From the NCBI GenBank assembly GCA_039812465.1, contig JBDIAS010000058.1, forward strand, positions 1 through 17,623: DNA of 17,623 nucleotides. The letters are read 5' to 3'. The stretch comes from Austwickia sp039812465 (lineage in GTDB: Bacteria > Actinomycetota > Actinomycetes > Actinomycetales > Dermatophilaceae). A program made the translations under genes and the position numbers. The notes below the pieces were generated by a model. The model did not search any database, was not told where the DNA came from, and saw only the letters and a program-made list of their open reading frames with translations. Positions within the stretch are counted from its first letter, which is position 1; each line of letters opens with the position of its first letter. Of the stretch, positions 1-6,345 are shown one piece after another.

Positions 1-116
1 GCCGGCGCGGCTCGCGGGCACGCATCCACCGAACGGCACCGCGAGACGAAGCCATCGCTGGGGCAGAATGGCCGCTGACCCGTAGGCAGCCCGCCGGGGC
101 ACGGACTAGGAGAGGT

Positions 117-614
117 ATGGCCGACAGCTCGTTCGACATCGTCAGCAAGGTGGACCGCCAGGAGGTGGCCAACGCCCTCAACCAGGCCAGCAAGGAGATC
201 GCGCAGCGCTACGACTTCAAGGGCGTCGGGGCCTCGGTCGAGTTCAGCGGCCAGGACGTCGTGGTCATGAAAGCGAACAGCGAGGAGCGGTGCCTCGCGG
301 TCCTTGACGTGTTCCAGACCAAGCTGGTCAAGCGCGGCGTCTCGCTGAAGTCGATCGACACCGGCGACGGCACCCCGAAGGCGTCCGGCAAGGAGTACCG
401 CCTCGAAGGCCAGCTCCGCAACGGGATCAGCGCCGAAAACGCCAAGAAGATCGCCGCCCTCATCCGCGAGGAGTTCCGGAAGACCGTCAAGGCCACGATC
501 CAGGGCGACGAACTGCGGGTGTCCAGCAAGAGCAAGGACGAGTTGCAGTCGGTCATGGCCATGCTCAAGGGCCAGGACCTCGACGTCGCGCTGCAGTTCA
601 CCAACTACCGCTGA
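117..614 (+). CDS. yajQ: YajQ-family nucleotide (cyclic di-GMP) binding protein
   Basis: The 165-residue product matches the YajQ/UPF0234 family over its whole length. It has the characteristic N-terminal SSFDIVSKVDRQEV block and the ALNQASKEIAQRYDFKG segment at about residues 20-36, and it ends in the usual ALQFTNYR. Family length is about 160-165 residues, so it is complete. Family members are small cytoplasmic two-domain proteins; some bind cyclic di-GMP and act as effectors, and others were described as nucleic-acid or nucleotide binding. No ligand can be read from this sequence. The ATG is preceded by AGGAGAGG at 108-115, which fixes the start. The gene is monocistronic here: it converges on the next gene, and a strong hairpin lies about 230 bases downstream. 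I see no convincing promoter in bases 1-116. Confidence 0.95.
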   Translation: MADSSFDIVSKVDRQEVANALNQASKEIAQRYDFKGVGASVEFSGQDVVVMKANSEERCLAVLDVFQTKLVKRGVSLKSIDTGDGTPKASGKEYRLEGQLRNGISAENAKKIAALIREEFRKTVKATIQGDELRVSSKSKDELQSVMAMLKGQDLDVALQFTNYR

Positions 615-842
615 CGCACCATCCCACGCCACGGGACATCCCACGCCATGGTCGTGAGGCGGACTCCCTGAACTGCTGCCCGCCTCGCGGGCGCGAAGCA
701 GATTCCCTGAACCGCCGCACCTCACGGGCGTCCGGCCTCTCACCTACCAGACGAGGCACAGCGCCCCCACGCCCGCCACACCACGGAGTCCCCTGTCGGT
801 CAGCCAACCCAGGGCGCCAGCTACCGAGGCATCACGAACGAC
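615..842. repeat. Gene-free spacer with short degenerate tandem repeats
   Basis: This spacer between yajQ and the hairpin at 843-878 shows no coding sequence with actinomycete-like codon bias. It holds two small repeat families. CATCCCACGCCA occurs at 620-631 and again at 638-649. A unit of about 39 bases starting GACTCCCTGAAC at 662 recurs, imperfectly, as GATTCCCTGAAC at 701, each copy ending in a C-rich stretch and GGGCG. A short hairpin, GCCCGC-CTC-GCGGGC, sits at 678-692. I assign no function. It may be drifted 3' untranslated sequence. Confidence 0.5.
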
Positions 843-878
843 ACAACGGCCCCCGTCTTCTCGGACGGGGGCCGTTGT
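843..878. terminator. Perfect 15-bp hairpin between convergent genes (bidirectional terminator)
   Basis: The left arm ACAACGGCCCCCGTC (843-857) and right arm GACGGGGGCCGTTGT (864-878) are exact reverse complements around the 6-base loop TTCTCG. It lies between the 3' ends of yajQ (+) and the Ala/Pro-rich gene (-), only 12 bases past the stop of the latter. There is no T-run on either side, as is common for high-GC actinomycete terminators. Because the stem is symmetric it could end transcription from both directions. Confidence 0.88.
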
Positions 879-890
879 CAATGAATCGGC

Positions 891-1787
891 TCAGCGCCAG
901 TCGCGGTAGCCCCCGGACCAGCCGTCGTTGTTCCGGTAGCGATCCCAGCGCGAGTTGTCGCTGTCCCAGCGGGACTGGTCGCGGTTCCAGCGTGAGTTGT
1001 CGCTACCCCGACCGCGGTTCCACGCGGAACGGTCGCTGCCGCCGCCACGGTTCCAGGCGGCGTTCGGGTTGCCCCGCGTCGAGGGGGAGCCCGTCGTGCT
1101 CGGGGCAGGCGCCGGGGCCGGCTTCGTTGCCGGGGCTGGCGCCGGAGCAGGAGCCGGCTTCGGGGCCGGGGCTGGCGCCGGGGCAGGCCTCGGTGCCGGC
1201 GCGGGTGCCGGCCTGGGTGCCGGGGCCGGAGCCGGCTTGGCGGCCGGGGCGCTCGGCGACGCGGCCGGAGGCTTCGGCTGCGCGGCCGGAGGCCTTGGCT
1301 GCGCGGGCAGAGCCGCCGGCCCGCCCGGGTTAGCAGCCGGGTTGGCGGCCGGGCGCGAACCCGGCGCTGCGGGCGCGGCCGGTGCAGCCGGGGCGGCCAC
1401 CGCGTTGCCCGAGACGGCGCCCTGCGCGCCTGCCGCCAGACCGGCGGCGGCCAGCGCGTTCGCGACCGCCTGCTGCGACGCGGCGGCCGACTGGTCCCGC
1501 GTGCTCGGCGCTCCGTCGCGCAACGGGTTCCCCGAGGTGAGGGTCGGGGTCGCCGTCGGGGACAGCGTGCCCCCTCGCAGTTCGAACGGCGACTCCGTCT
1601 GGGCGGTCGCGCCCGCGCCCGGCGTGGGGGCAGTCGCGGTGGGCGTCTGGCCGCCGGGTGCCTGGCTCATCACGGTCGCCACGACCAGCGCCCACGCGCC
1701 GATCAGACCTGCGCCGATGCGGTTCTCCCGGCTCAGCTTGCCCCACCAGCGACCGACCGGGTTGCTCGTCCCCTGCGTGCTCTCCAT
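891..1787 (-). CDS. Membrane-anchored Ala/Pro-rich protein with Trp/Arg/Asp repeat tail, function unknown
   Basis: The 298-residue product matches no family I can name. Residues 1-24 are polar and basic (GRWWGKLSRENR). One hydrophobic segment follows at about 25-41, so an N-in/C-out single-pass topology is expected. Residues 42-130 are Thr/Ala/Gly/Pro-rich. Residues 131-230 are Ala/Pro-rich, including nearly uninterrupted Ala-Pro alternation with spaced Lys/Arg at 183-230. This resembles the stiff spacers of TonB-like and wall-spanning proteins. The tail (240-298) repeats SDxSxW(N/D)R at 251-258, 262-269 and 276-283, with Trp at 245, 256, 267, 274, 281, 290 and 297. The ATG has GAGGGGG about ten bases upstream, and codon bias is strong in this frame. 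The gene is alone, with the hairpin at 843-878 as its terminator. A surface or envelope role is inferred only from topology. Long open frames on the other strand are composition shadows. Confidence 0.8.
   Translation of the reverse strand: MESTQGTSNPVGRWWGKLSRENRIGAGLIGAWALVVATVMSQAPGGQTPTATAPTPGAGATAQTESPFELRGGTLSPTATPTLTSGNPLRDGAPSTRDQSAAASQQAVANALAAAGLAAGAQGAVSGNAVAAPAAPAAPAAPGSRPAANPAANPGGPAALPAQPRPPAAQPKPPAASPSAPAAKPAPAPAPRPAPAPAPRPAPAPAPAPKPAPAPAPAPATKPAPAPAPSTTGSPSTRGNPNAAWNRGGGSDRSAWNRGRGSDNSRWNRDQSRWDSDNSRWDRYRNNDGWSGGYRDWR
1098..1241 (-). repeat. Low-complexity Ala-Pro coding repeat
   Basis: This DNA encodes residues 183-230 of the Ala/Pro-rich protein. It is an imperfect array of GCC/CCG-type codons giving (Ala-Pro)n broken by Lys-Pro and Arg-Pro. 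Such arrays are prone to slippage, so length may differ between strains, and assembly errors are possible here. Confidence 0.8.
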
Positions 1788-2168
1788 GCGCGTGCGCCCC
1801 CTCGTGACTCCTGCGATGTCTTCCCTGACCGTCCACTACATCGCGTGAAGTTGAATCCAGTTACGACTCTTAGCTTTACCAGCCACGCCCGAGACACGCG
1901 ACGGCAGGTCCCATTTCCTGGGACGAACGACCGGATCCGCGGGCTGAGCGGCGGTTCACCGCGGTCTCCGTCCCTGCATCGGCGGCGAACAACCTTGAGC
2001 CGTCCGGCGACCCGTCGCTGAGTCCGCCACCTGGGCAGACGTCGCCACCGCACGCCCACTGCGGCGCGAGACGACCCGTCGCCAGCTTCCCCCGCCCGCC
2101 CTGGTGGGGCCCGCCACGCGCTTACCGCCGCGGCGGCGGACCCCCGCCGTGGGTGGGGTATCTCACAC
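1788..2168. other. Gene-free spacer between htpX and the Ala/Pro-rich gene
   Basis: These 381 bases separate two minus-strand genes, so they should hold the htpX 3' end and the promoter of the Ala/Pro-rich gene. Bases 1845-1885 are the most AT-rich part, but I cannot pick a convincing -10/-35 pair. At the htpX end there is a 12-bp palindrome CCGCCGCGGCGG (2125-2136) and a weak 5-bp stem (ACCCC 2140-2144 with GGGGT 2155-2159). Either might contribute to termination, but neither is strong. No reading frame here looks coding. Confidence 0.5.
1908..1924. promoter_or_regulatory. Perfect 6-5-6 inverted repeat upstream of the Ala/Pro-rich gene
   Basis: GTCCCATTTCCTGGGAC has exact 6-base arms (GTCCCA/TGGGAC) around TTTCC. 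It lies about 120-137 bases upstream of the minus-strand ATG at 1787, in non-coding DNA. The size suits a dimeric regulator. With 6-base arms in GC-rich sequence, chance cannot be excluded. Confidence 0.3.
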
Positions 2169-3032
2169 TCAGCCGTGGCGAGAGATCTGCTCCAGGCGGG
2201 CGATCCGCTCCTCCATCGGGGGGTGGGTGCTGAACAGCTTGGACACGTCCTGGGCCCGGAACGGGTTGGCGATCATCATGTGGCTGGAGTTGACCAGGTC
2301 CTGCTGTGGCGGCAGCGGCGCGCGCTGGGTCCCGTACTGCAGTTTGTGCAGCGCGCTCGCGAGCGCCAACGGGTCGCCGGTGAGGTGCGCCGCGCCGGCG
2401 TCCGCGTCGTACTCACGCGTCCGCGAGATCGCCATCTGAATCACGCTCGCGGCGAGCGGCGCCAGAAGGGCGAGCGCGACCATGGCCAGCGGGTTCGGGC
2501 GGTCCTCGCTGCTCCCGCCGAAACCGCCGCCGAAGAACATCAACATCTGCGCCACGCTCGTGATGACGCCCGCGAGCGCCGCCGCGATCGAGCCCGTGAG
2601 GATGTCACGGTTGTAGACGTGCATCAGCTCGTGACCGAGCACGCCCCGCAGCTCGCGCTCGTCCAGCAGGTCGAGGATGCCCTCCGTGCAGCACACGGCC
2701 GCGTCCTGCGGGTTGCGACCGGTGGCGAACGCGTTGGGCGCCTGCGTCGGGGAGACGTACAGCGCCGGCATCGGCTGCCCGGCCCGCTGGCTCAGCTCGG
2801 AGACGATCCGATACATGGCGGGCTGCTGCTGGGGGGTCACCGGGTACGCGCGCATCGCGCGAATCGCGATCTTGTGACTGTTCCAATAGCTGTAGAACGT
2901 CATCCCCACGCCGACCAGCGCGAACAGCCAGATGAACCGCCCGCCGCCGACGAGGGCGCCGATGCCGAGAAGGATCGCCCAGATCGCGCCGAAGAGGGCC
3001 GCCGTTTTCAACCCGTTGTGGTGCCGTTGCAT
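2169..3032 (-). CDS. htpX: HtpX-type M48 membrane zinc metalloprotease
   Basis: The 287-residue product is a full-length HtpX (family length about 285-295), a membrane endopeptidase that degrades misfolded or damaged membrane proteins. The zinc motif HELMH is at residues 134-138 within LGHELMHVYNRD, and the third metal ligand is the Glu of REYDAD (about residue 207). Hydrophobic segments lie at about 10-28 and 32-48, then at 145-170 and 181-203 on the C-terminal side of the active site. This is the usual HtpX layout with a cytosol-facing active site. The ATG at 3032 gives the conserved start QRHHNGLKTA, but no Shine-Dalgarno sequence precedes it. A putative promoter ends about ten bases upstream, so the mRNA may be almost leaderless. 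The gene stands alone, divergent from korA. Confidence 0.95.
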   Translation of the reverse strand: MQRHHNGLKTAALFGAIWAILLGIGALVGGGRFIWLFALVGVGMTFYSYWNSHKIAIRAMRAYPVTPQQQPAMYRIVSELSQRAGQPMPALYVSPTQAPNAFATGRNPQDAAVCCTEGILDLLDERELRGVLGHELMHVYNRDILTGSIAAALAGVITSVAQMLMFFGGGFGGSSEDRPNPLAMVALALLAPLAASVIQMAISRTREYDADAGAAHLTGDPLALASALHKLQYGTQRAPLPPQQDLVNSSHMMIANPFRAQDVSKLFSTHPPMEERIARLEQISRHG

Positions 3033-3041
3033 GTGTGAGAC

Positions 3042-3068
3042 AACGCCGCGACCTGCCGCAACGTTCCC
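3042..3068 (-). promoter_or_regulatory. Putative ECF-sigma-type promoter of htpX
   Basis: On the minus strand GGGAAC (3068-3063) is followed after 17 bases by CGTT (3045-3042). This is the GGAAC-N16/17-CGTT pattern known for actinobacterial extracytoplasmic-stress sigma factors (the mycobacterial SigE/SigH and Streptomyces SigE/SigR type). Transcription starting 6-8 bases after CGTT would begin 2-4 bases before the htpX ATG. Membrane-stress control fits the role of HtpX. The match was seen by eye and has not been tested. Confidence 0.55.
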
Positions 3069-3069
3069 T

Positions 3070-3087
3070 GGTCAGCACCCGCTGACC
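3070..3087. promoter_or_regulatory. Perfect 7-4-7 inverted repeat abutting the htpX -35 element
   Basis: GGTCAGC (3070-3076) and GCTGACC (3081-3087) are exact reverse complements around ACCC. The repeat ends one base upstream of the putative htpX -35 element, where an activator would typically bind. It does not match the CIRCE or HAIR heat-shock operators. The regulator is unknown. Confidence 0.45.
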
Positions 3088-3180
3088 CCTCGGCGCGGGA
3101 CCTTTCGGCGAACGACGCGGCCGTCATCCGCAGCGGCCCGGACCGCGCCGCTCGGCGCGAGAAACCGACCCCTCGGCGCG
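3084..3180. repeat. 14-base direct repeat in the htpX-korA spacer
   Basis: GACCCCTCGGCGCG occurs exactly at 3084-3097 and 3167-3180, 83 bases apart. A shorter related copy, CTCGGCGCG, lies at 3151-3159. The first copy overlaps the inverted repeat at 3070-3087. Together with that repeat and the korA upstream elements, they occupy most of the 320-base divergent spacer (3033-3352), which has no coding signature. Confidence 0.55.
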
Positions 3181-3214
3181 CGGCGGCCGGCCGCGTGGCC
3201 TACCGTTTCAAGAC

Positions 3215-3241
3215 AGCGACGCGCCGCGTCGGTACGTCGCT
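3215..3241. other. Two mutually exclusive inverted repeats in the htpX-korA spacer
   Basis: AGCGACG (3215-3221) pairs exactly with CGTCGCT (3235-3241). A smaller exact repeat, GACGC-GCC-GCGTC (3218-3230), overlaps it, so only one can form at a time. It lies upstream of the proposed korA -10 and so is probably not in the korA mRNA. No function is assigned. Confidence 0.3.
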
Positions 3242-3250
3242 TCGCAGGTG

Positions 3251-3299
3251 GGGGATTTCCCCGGATGCACCCCGCATATTGCGGGGGCCGACCTACGAT
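3251..3299 (+). promoter_or_regulatory. Putative korA promoter region with two inverted repeats
   Basis: TACGAT at 3294-3299 fits the actinomycete -10 pattern TANNNT and would start transcription near 3306, leaving a leader of roughly 47 bases. No TTGAC-like -35 is present. The -35/spacer zone is instead filled by a perfect inverted repeat, CCCCGCA-TAT-TGCGGGG (3270-3286). A second, GGGGA-TT-TCCCC (3251-3262), lies eight bases upstream. The position suggests an operator, or an activator-dependent promoter with a poor -35. Confidence 0.4.
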
Positions 3300-3352
3300 G
3301 AGCAGGTGCAGCGCCGCACCCCACGTCCAGAGGATTCGGTGAGTCAACGCCC

Positions 3353-5263
3353 ATGAGTACAACGACGAGAGAAATCCGCAAGACCATCCGAGTCGCGGTC
3401 CGCTTCGCTGGAGACTCCGGCGACGGCATGCAACTGACCGGCGATCGGTTCACCTCCGACACCGCCACGGTGGGTAACGACCTCGCGACGTTGCCCAACT
3501 ACCCCTCCGAGATCCGGGCCCCGCAGGGCACCCTGCTCGGGGTCAGCAGCTTCCAGCTGCAGTTCGGCGACCACAACATCCTCACGCCCGGGGACAACGC
3601 CGACGTTCTCGTCGCCATGAACCCCGCGGCCTTGAAGGCCAACGCCCGTGAGGTGAAGCGCGGTGGCACGATCATCGTCAACACCGATGAGTTCACCAAG
3701 CGCAACCTCGCGAAGGTCGGCTACGCCAGCAACCCGCTCGAGGACGGCTCGCTCGGCGACTCCGCCACGGTCCACCCGGTCGCCCTCTCCTCGCTCACGA
3801 TCGAGGCGCTCAAGGACTGCGACCTGAACAAGAAGGAGAAGGAGCGCGCGAAGAACATGTTCGCGCTCGGGCTCGTCTCCTGGCTGTTCAGCCGCCCCAC
3901 CGACTCGACGCGCCGCTTCATCGAGCAGAAGTTCTCCAAGCGCCCCGAGGTCATGAAGGCCAACCTCCTGGCACTGGAGGCCGGCTGGAACTACGGCGAG
4001 AACACCGAGATCTTCGCCGTCCGCTACGAGGTCGAGCCCGCGGACATGGTCCCCGGCACGTACCGCAACGTCACGGGCAACACCGCGACCGCGTACGGCC
4101 TGGTCATGGGCGCCCACCGCGCGGGCCTGCAGCTCGTGCTCGGCTCCTACCCGATCACCCCGGCGACCGACATCCTGCACGTGTTGTCCCGCCTGAAGAA
4201 GTACGGCGTCATGACCCTGCAGGCAGAGGACGAGATCGCCGGCATCGGTTTCGCGCTCGGCGCGAGCTTCGCGGGCAAGTTGGGCGTCACCACGACCTCC
4301 GGCCCCGGCCTGTGCCTGAAGTCGGAGTTCCTCGGCCTGGCCGTCTCGACCGAGCTGCCGCTCGTCGTGGTCAACGTCCAGCGCGGCGGCCCGTCCACGG
4401 GTCTGCCCACCAAGACCGAGCAGGCCGACCTGCTGCAGACCATGTTCGGCCGCAACGGCGAGGCGCCGGTCGCGGTCATCGCGGCCCAGTCGCCGGTGGA
4501 CTGCTTCAACGCCGCCTTCGAGGCGTGCGCGCTGGCGGTCAAGTACCGCCACCCGGTCGTCCTGCTCACCGACGGCTACCTCGGCAACGGCTCCGGGCCG
4601 TGGAGGTTGCCCGACCTGAGCGAGTTCCCGGCCATCGATCCCGACTTCGCCACCGGCCCCAACGCGGTCGACGGCCTCGGCAACCCCACCTTCCACCCGT
4701 ACAAGCGGGACGAAAAGAGCAAGGCGCGCCCGTGGGCGGTCCCGGGCACCCCCGGCCTGCAGCACCGCGTCGGAGGGCTGGAGAAGGCGGACGGTACGGG
4801 CGCGATCTCGCACGACGCCAACAACCACATGAGGATGACGGCGCTGCGCCAGGCGAAGATCGACGCGATGGCGGACGACATCCCGCTGCTGGAGGTCGAC
4901 GACCCCTCCGGTGAGGCCGAGCTGCTCATGCTCGGCTGGGGATCCACGTACGGGCCGATCACCGGCGCCGTCCGCAACCTGCGCCGCGAGGGCATCAAGG
5001 TCGCGCGGGCGCACCTGCGCTACATCAACCCGATGCCCAAGAACACCGAGGAGGTGCTGCGCAGCTACAAGATGGTCGTCCTGTCCGAGATGAACTCCGG
5101 ACAGCTTGCGCTATTGCTGCGCGGTAAGTACCTCATCGACATCAAGTCGCACAACCTGGTCCGGGGCCTGCCGTTCACGGTCCCCGAGATCACCGACTTC
5201 ATCAAGCAGCACCTGGCCGAGATCGAAGAGGCCAAGGCCGCCGAAGGCTCGAAGGAGGCCTGA
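3353..5263 (+). CDS. korA: 2-oxoacid (2-oxoglutarate):ferredoxin oxidoreductase, fused gamma-alpha subunit
   Basis: The 636-residue product is the large subunit of a two-subunit 2-oxoacid:ferredoxin oxidoreductase, which decarboxylates a 2-oxoacid with CoA and thiamine diphosphate to acyl-CoA, CO2 and reduced ferredoxin. Residues about 12-200 form the gamma (catalytic Pfam POR) domain, beginning VRFAGDSGDGMQLTGDRF. Residues about 240-636 form the alpha domain with SYPITPATDIL (265-275), TTTSGPGLCLKSE (313-325) and RGGPSTGLPTKTEQADL (344-360). Length and fusion match actinobacterial KorA. 2-Oxoglutarate as substrate comes from close family resemblance; a broader 2-oxoacid range is possible. 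ATG 3353 is the only reasonable start before the conserved region. The nearest purine-rich stretch, AGAGGA (3329-3334), is too far upstream for a normal ribosome site. It is followed eight bases later by korB. Confidence 0.95.
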   Translation: MSTTTREIRKTIRVAVRFAGDSGDGMQLTGDRFTSDTATVGNDLATLPNYPSEIRAPQGTLLGVSSFQLQFGDHNILTPGDNADVLVAMNPAALKANAREVKRGGTIIVNTDEFTKRNLAKVGYASNPLEDGSLGDSATVHPVALSSLTIEALKDCDLNKKEKERAKNMFALGLVSWLFSRPTDSTRRFIEQKFSKRPEVMKANLLALEAGWNYGENTEIFAVRYEVEPADMVPGTYRNVTGNTATAYGLVMGAHRAGLQLVLGSYPITPATDILHVLSRLKKYGVMTLQAEDEIAGIGFALGASFAGKLGVTTTSGPGLCLKSEFLGLAVSTELPLVVVNVQRGGPSTGLPTKTEQADLLQTMFGRNGEAPVAVIAAQSPVDCFNAAFEACALAVKYRHPVVLLTDGYLGNGSGPWRLPDLSEFPAIDPDFATGPNAVDGLGNPTFHPYKRDEKSKARPWAVPGTPGLQHRVGGLEKADGTGAISHDANNHMRMTALRQAKIDAMADDIPLLEVDDPSGEAELLMLGWGSTYGPITGAVRNLRREGIKVARAHLRYINPMPKNTEEVLRSYKMVVLSEMNSGQLALLLRGKYLIDIKSHNLVRGLPFTVPEITDFIKQHLAEIEEAKAAEGSKEA

Positions 5264-5271
5264 GCATCACC

Positions 5272-6345
5272 ATGACGACCACCGACCTGGGCGAGCTGCG
5301 GATCAAGTCCGACGGCGTGCCGCTCGCCGGCGACGACCGCAAGCTCACCCGCAAGGACTTCACCAGCGACCAAGAGGTCCGCTGGTGCCCCGGCTGCGGC
5401 GACTACTCGATCCTGGCCACCGTGCAGGGCTACATGCCGGAGCTGGGCGTCCCACCGGAGAACACCGTCGTGATCTCCGGGATCGGCTGCTCCTCGCGGT
5501 TCCCGTATTACGTGGACAGCTACGGCATGCACGGCATCCACGGCCGGGCGCCGTCTCTCGCGACCGGCGTCGCCGCCGCGCGCGGCGACCTGTCCGTGTG
5601 GGTGGCCTCCGGTGACGGCGACGCGCTGTCCATCGGCGGCAACCACACGATCCACATGCTCCGCCGCAACGTGAACGTCATCATGATGGTGTTCAACAAC
5701 CGCATCTACGGCCTGACGAAGGGGCAGTACTCCCCCACCTCGCCGCAGGGCATCGTCACGAAGACGTCGCCGGACGGGTCGGTGGACTTCCCGTTCAGCC
5801 CGGTACGTCTCGCCCTCGGTGCCGACGCGACGTTCGTGGCCCGCTCGATGGCGGCGGACCGCAACCACCTGGCCGAGGTCCTGCGTCGTGCCGGTCAGCA
5901 CCGCGGCAGCGCGTTCATCGAGATCTATCAGAACTGCCCGATCTTCAACGACGGCGCGTACGACATCCTCACGGACGCGGAGGACGAGCGCGCGACCATC
6001 CTGCGCTTGGAGGACGGCCAGCCGCTGAAGATCGGCAACCGGGTCGTGGTGCGGGACACCGCCACCGGAGGCCTGCGGGTCGTCCCGGCGGACAGCGTGC
6101 CCGAGTCCGACGTCGTGGTGTTCGACAGCAGGTCGGATGACCCGTCGCTCGCGTTCGCTCTGACGAACCTCGATTCCGCCGACATGAGCTGCGTGCCCAT
6201 GGGCGTGTTCCGGGACGTGCAGCGCCCCACGTACGACGACATGATCCGCGCCCAGATCACCGAGGCGACCAAGGACCTGCCGGAGGTCACCGACGGCGAC
6301 CTGCTGAAGCTCTTCGCCGGTCAGGACACATGGGTTGTCGGCTGA
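5272..6345 (+). CDS. korB: 2-oxoacid (2-oxoglutarate):ferredoxin oxidoreductase, beta subunit
   Basis: The 357-residue product is the thiamine-diphosphate-binding beta subunit and partner of KorA. Visible motifs are WCPGCGDY (38-45), IGCSSR (71-76), the cofactor/Mg2+ motif GDGDALSIGGNH (114-125) and NNRIYGLTKGQ (142-152). The conserved Cys residues of WCPGC and IGC are consistent with ligands of the single iron-sulfur cluster in this class. There is no separate ferredoxin-type delta subunit, as expected for the two-subunit actinobacterial/haloarchaeal type. Length is normal. AAGGAGG at 5252-5258, inside the end of korA, supports ATG 5272. The last 11 bases overlap the start of rarD, so one transcript is likely. 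Confidence 0.95.
   Translation: MTTTDLGELRIKSDGVPLAGDDRKLTRKDFTSDQEVRWCPGCGDYSILATVQGYMPELGVPPENTVVISGIGCSSRFPYYVDSYGMHGIHGRAPSLATGVAAARGDLSVWVASGDGDALSIGGNHTIHMLRRNVNVIMMVFNNRIYGLTKGQYSPTSPQGIVTKTSPDGSVDFPFSPVRLALGADATFVARSMAADRNHLAEVLRRAGQHRGSAFIEIYQNCPIFNDGAYDILTDAEDERATILRLEDGQPLKIGNRVVVRDTATGGLRVVPADSVPESDVVVFDSRSDDPSLAFALTNLDSADMSCVPMGVFRDVQRPTYDDMIRAQITEATKDLPEVTDGDLLKLFAGQDTWVVG

Noticed and set aside
1..116. Promoter elements before yajQ
   Set aside because: CAGAAT near 64-69 resembles a weak -10, but there is no matching -35. Not supportable beyond the ribosome site.
615..890. tRNA or small RNA gene in the yajQ downstream spacer
   Set aside because: No cloverleaf, T-loop GTTCRA box or other RNA-gene signature was found, only short hairpins and repeats.
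955..1848. 297-codon open frame on the plus strand opposite the Ala/Pro-rich gene
   Set aside because: It is a Gly/Ala-rich mirror of the low-complexity coding DNA, with no ribosome site or domain. The minus-strand frame has a membrane helix, a good ribosome site and proper codon bias.
3070..3087. Heat-shock operator (CIRCE or HAIR) before htpX
   Set aside because: The arms GGTCAGC/GCTGACC match neither CIRCE (TTAGCACTC-N9-GAGTGCTAA) nor HAIR (CTTGAGT-N7-ACTCAAG).
3344..5014. 556-codon open frame antisense to korA
   Set aside because: It is Arg/Val/Glu/Gly-rich composition typical of antisense frames in GC-rich genes. korA on the other strand is unmistakable.
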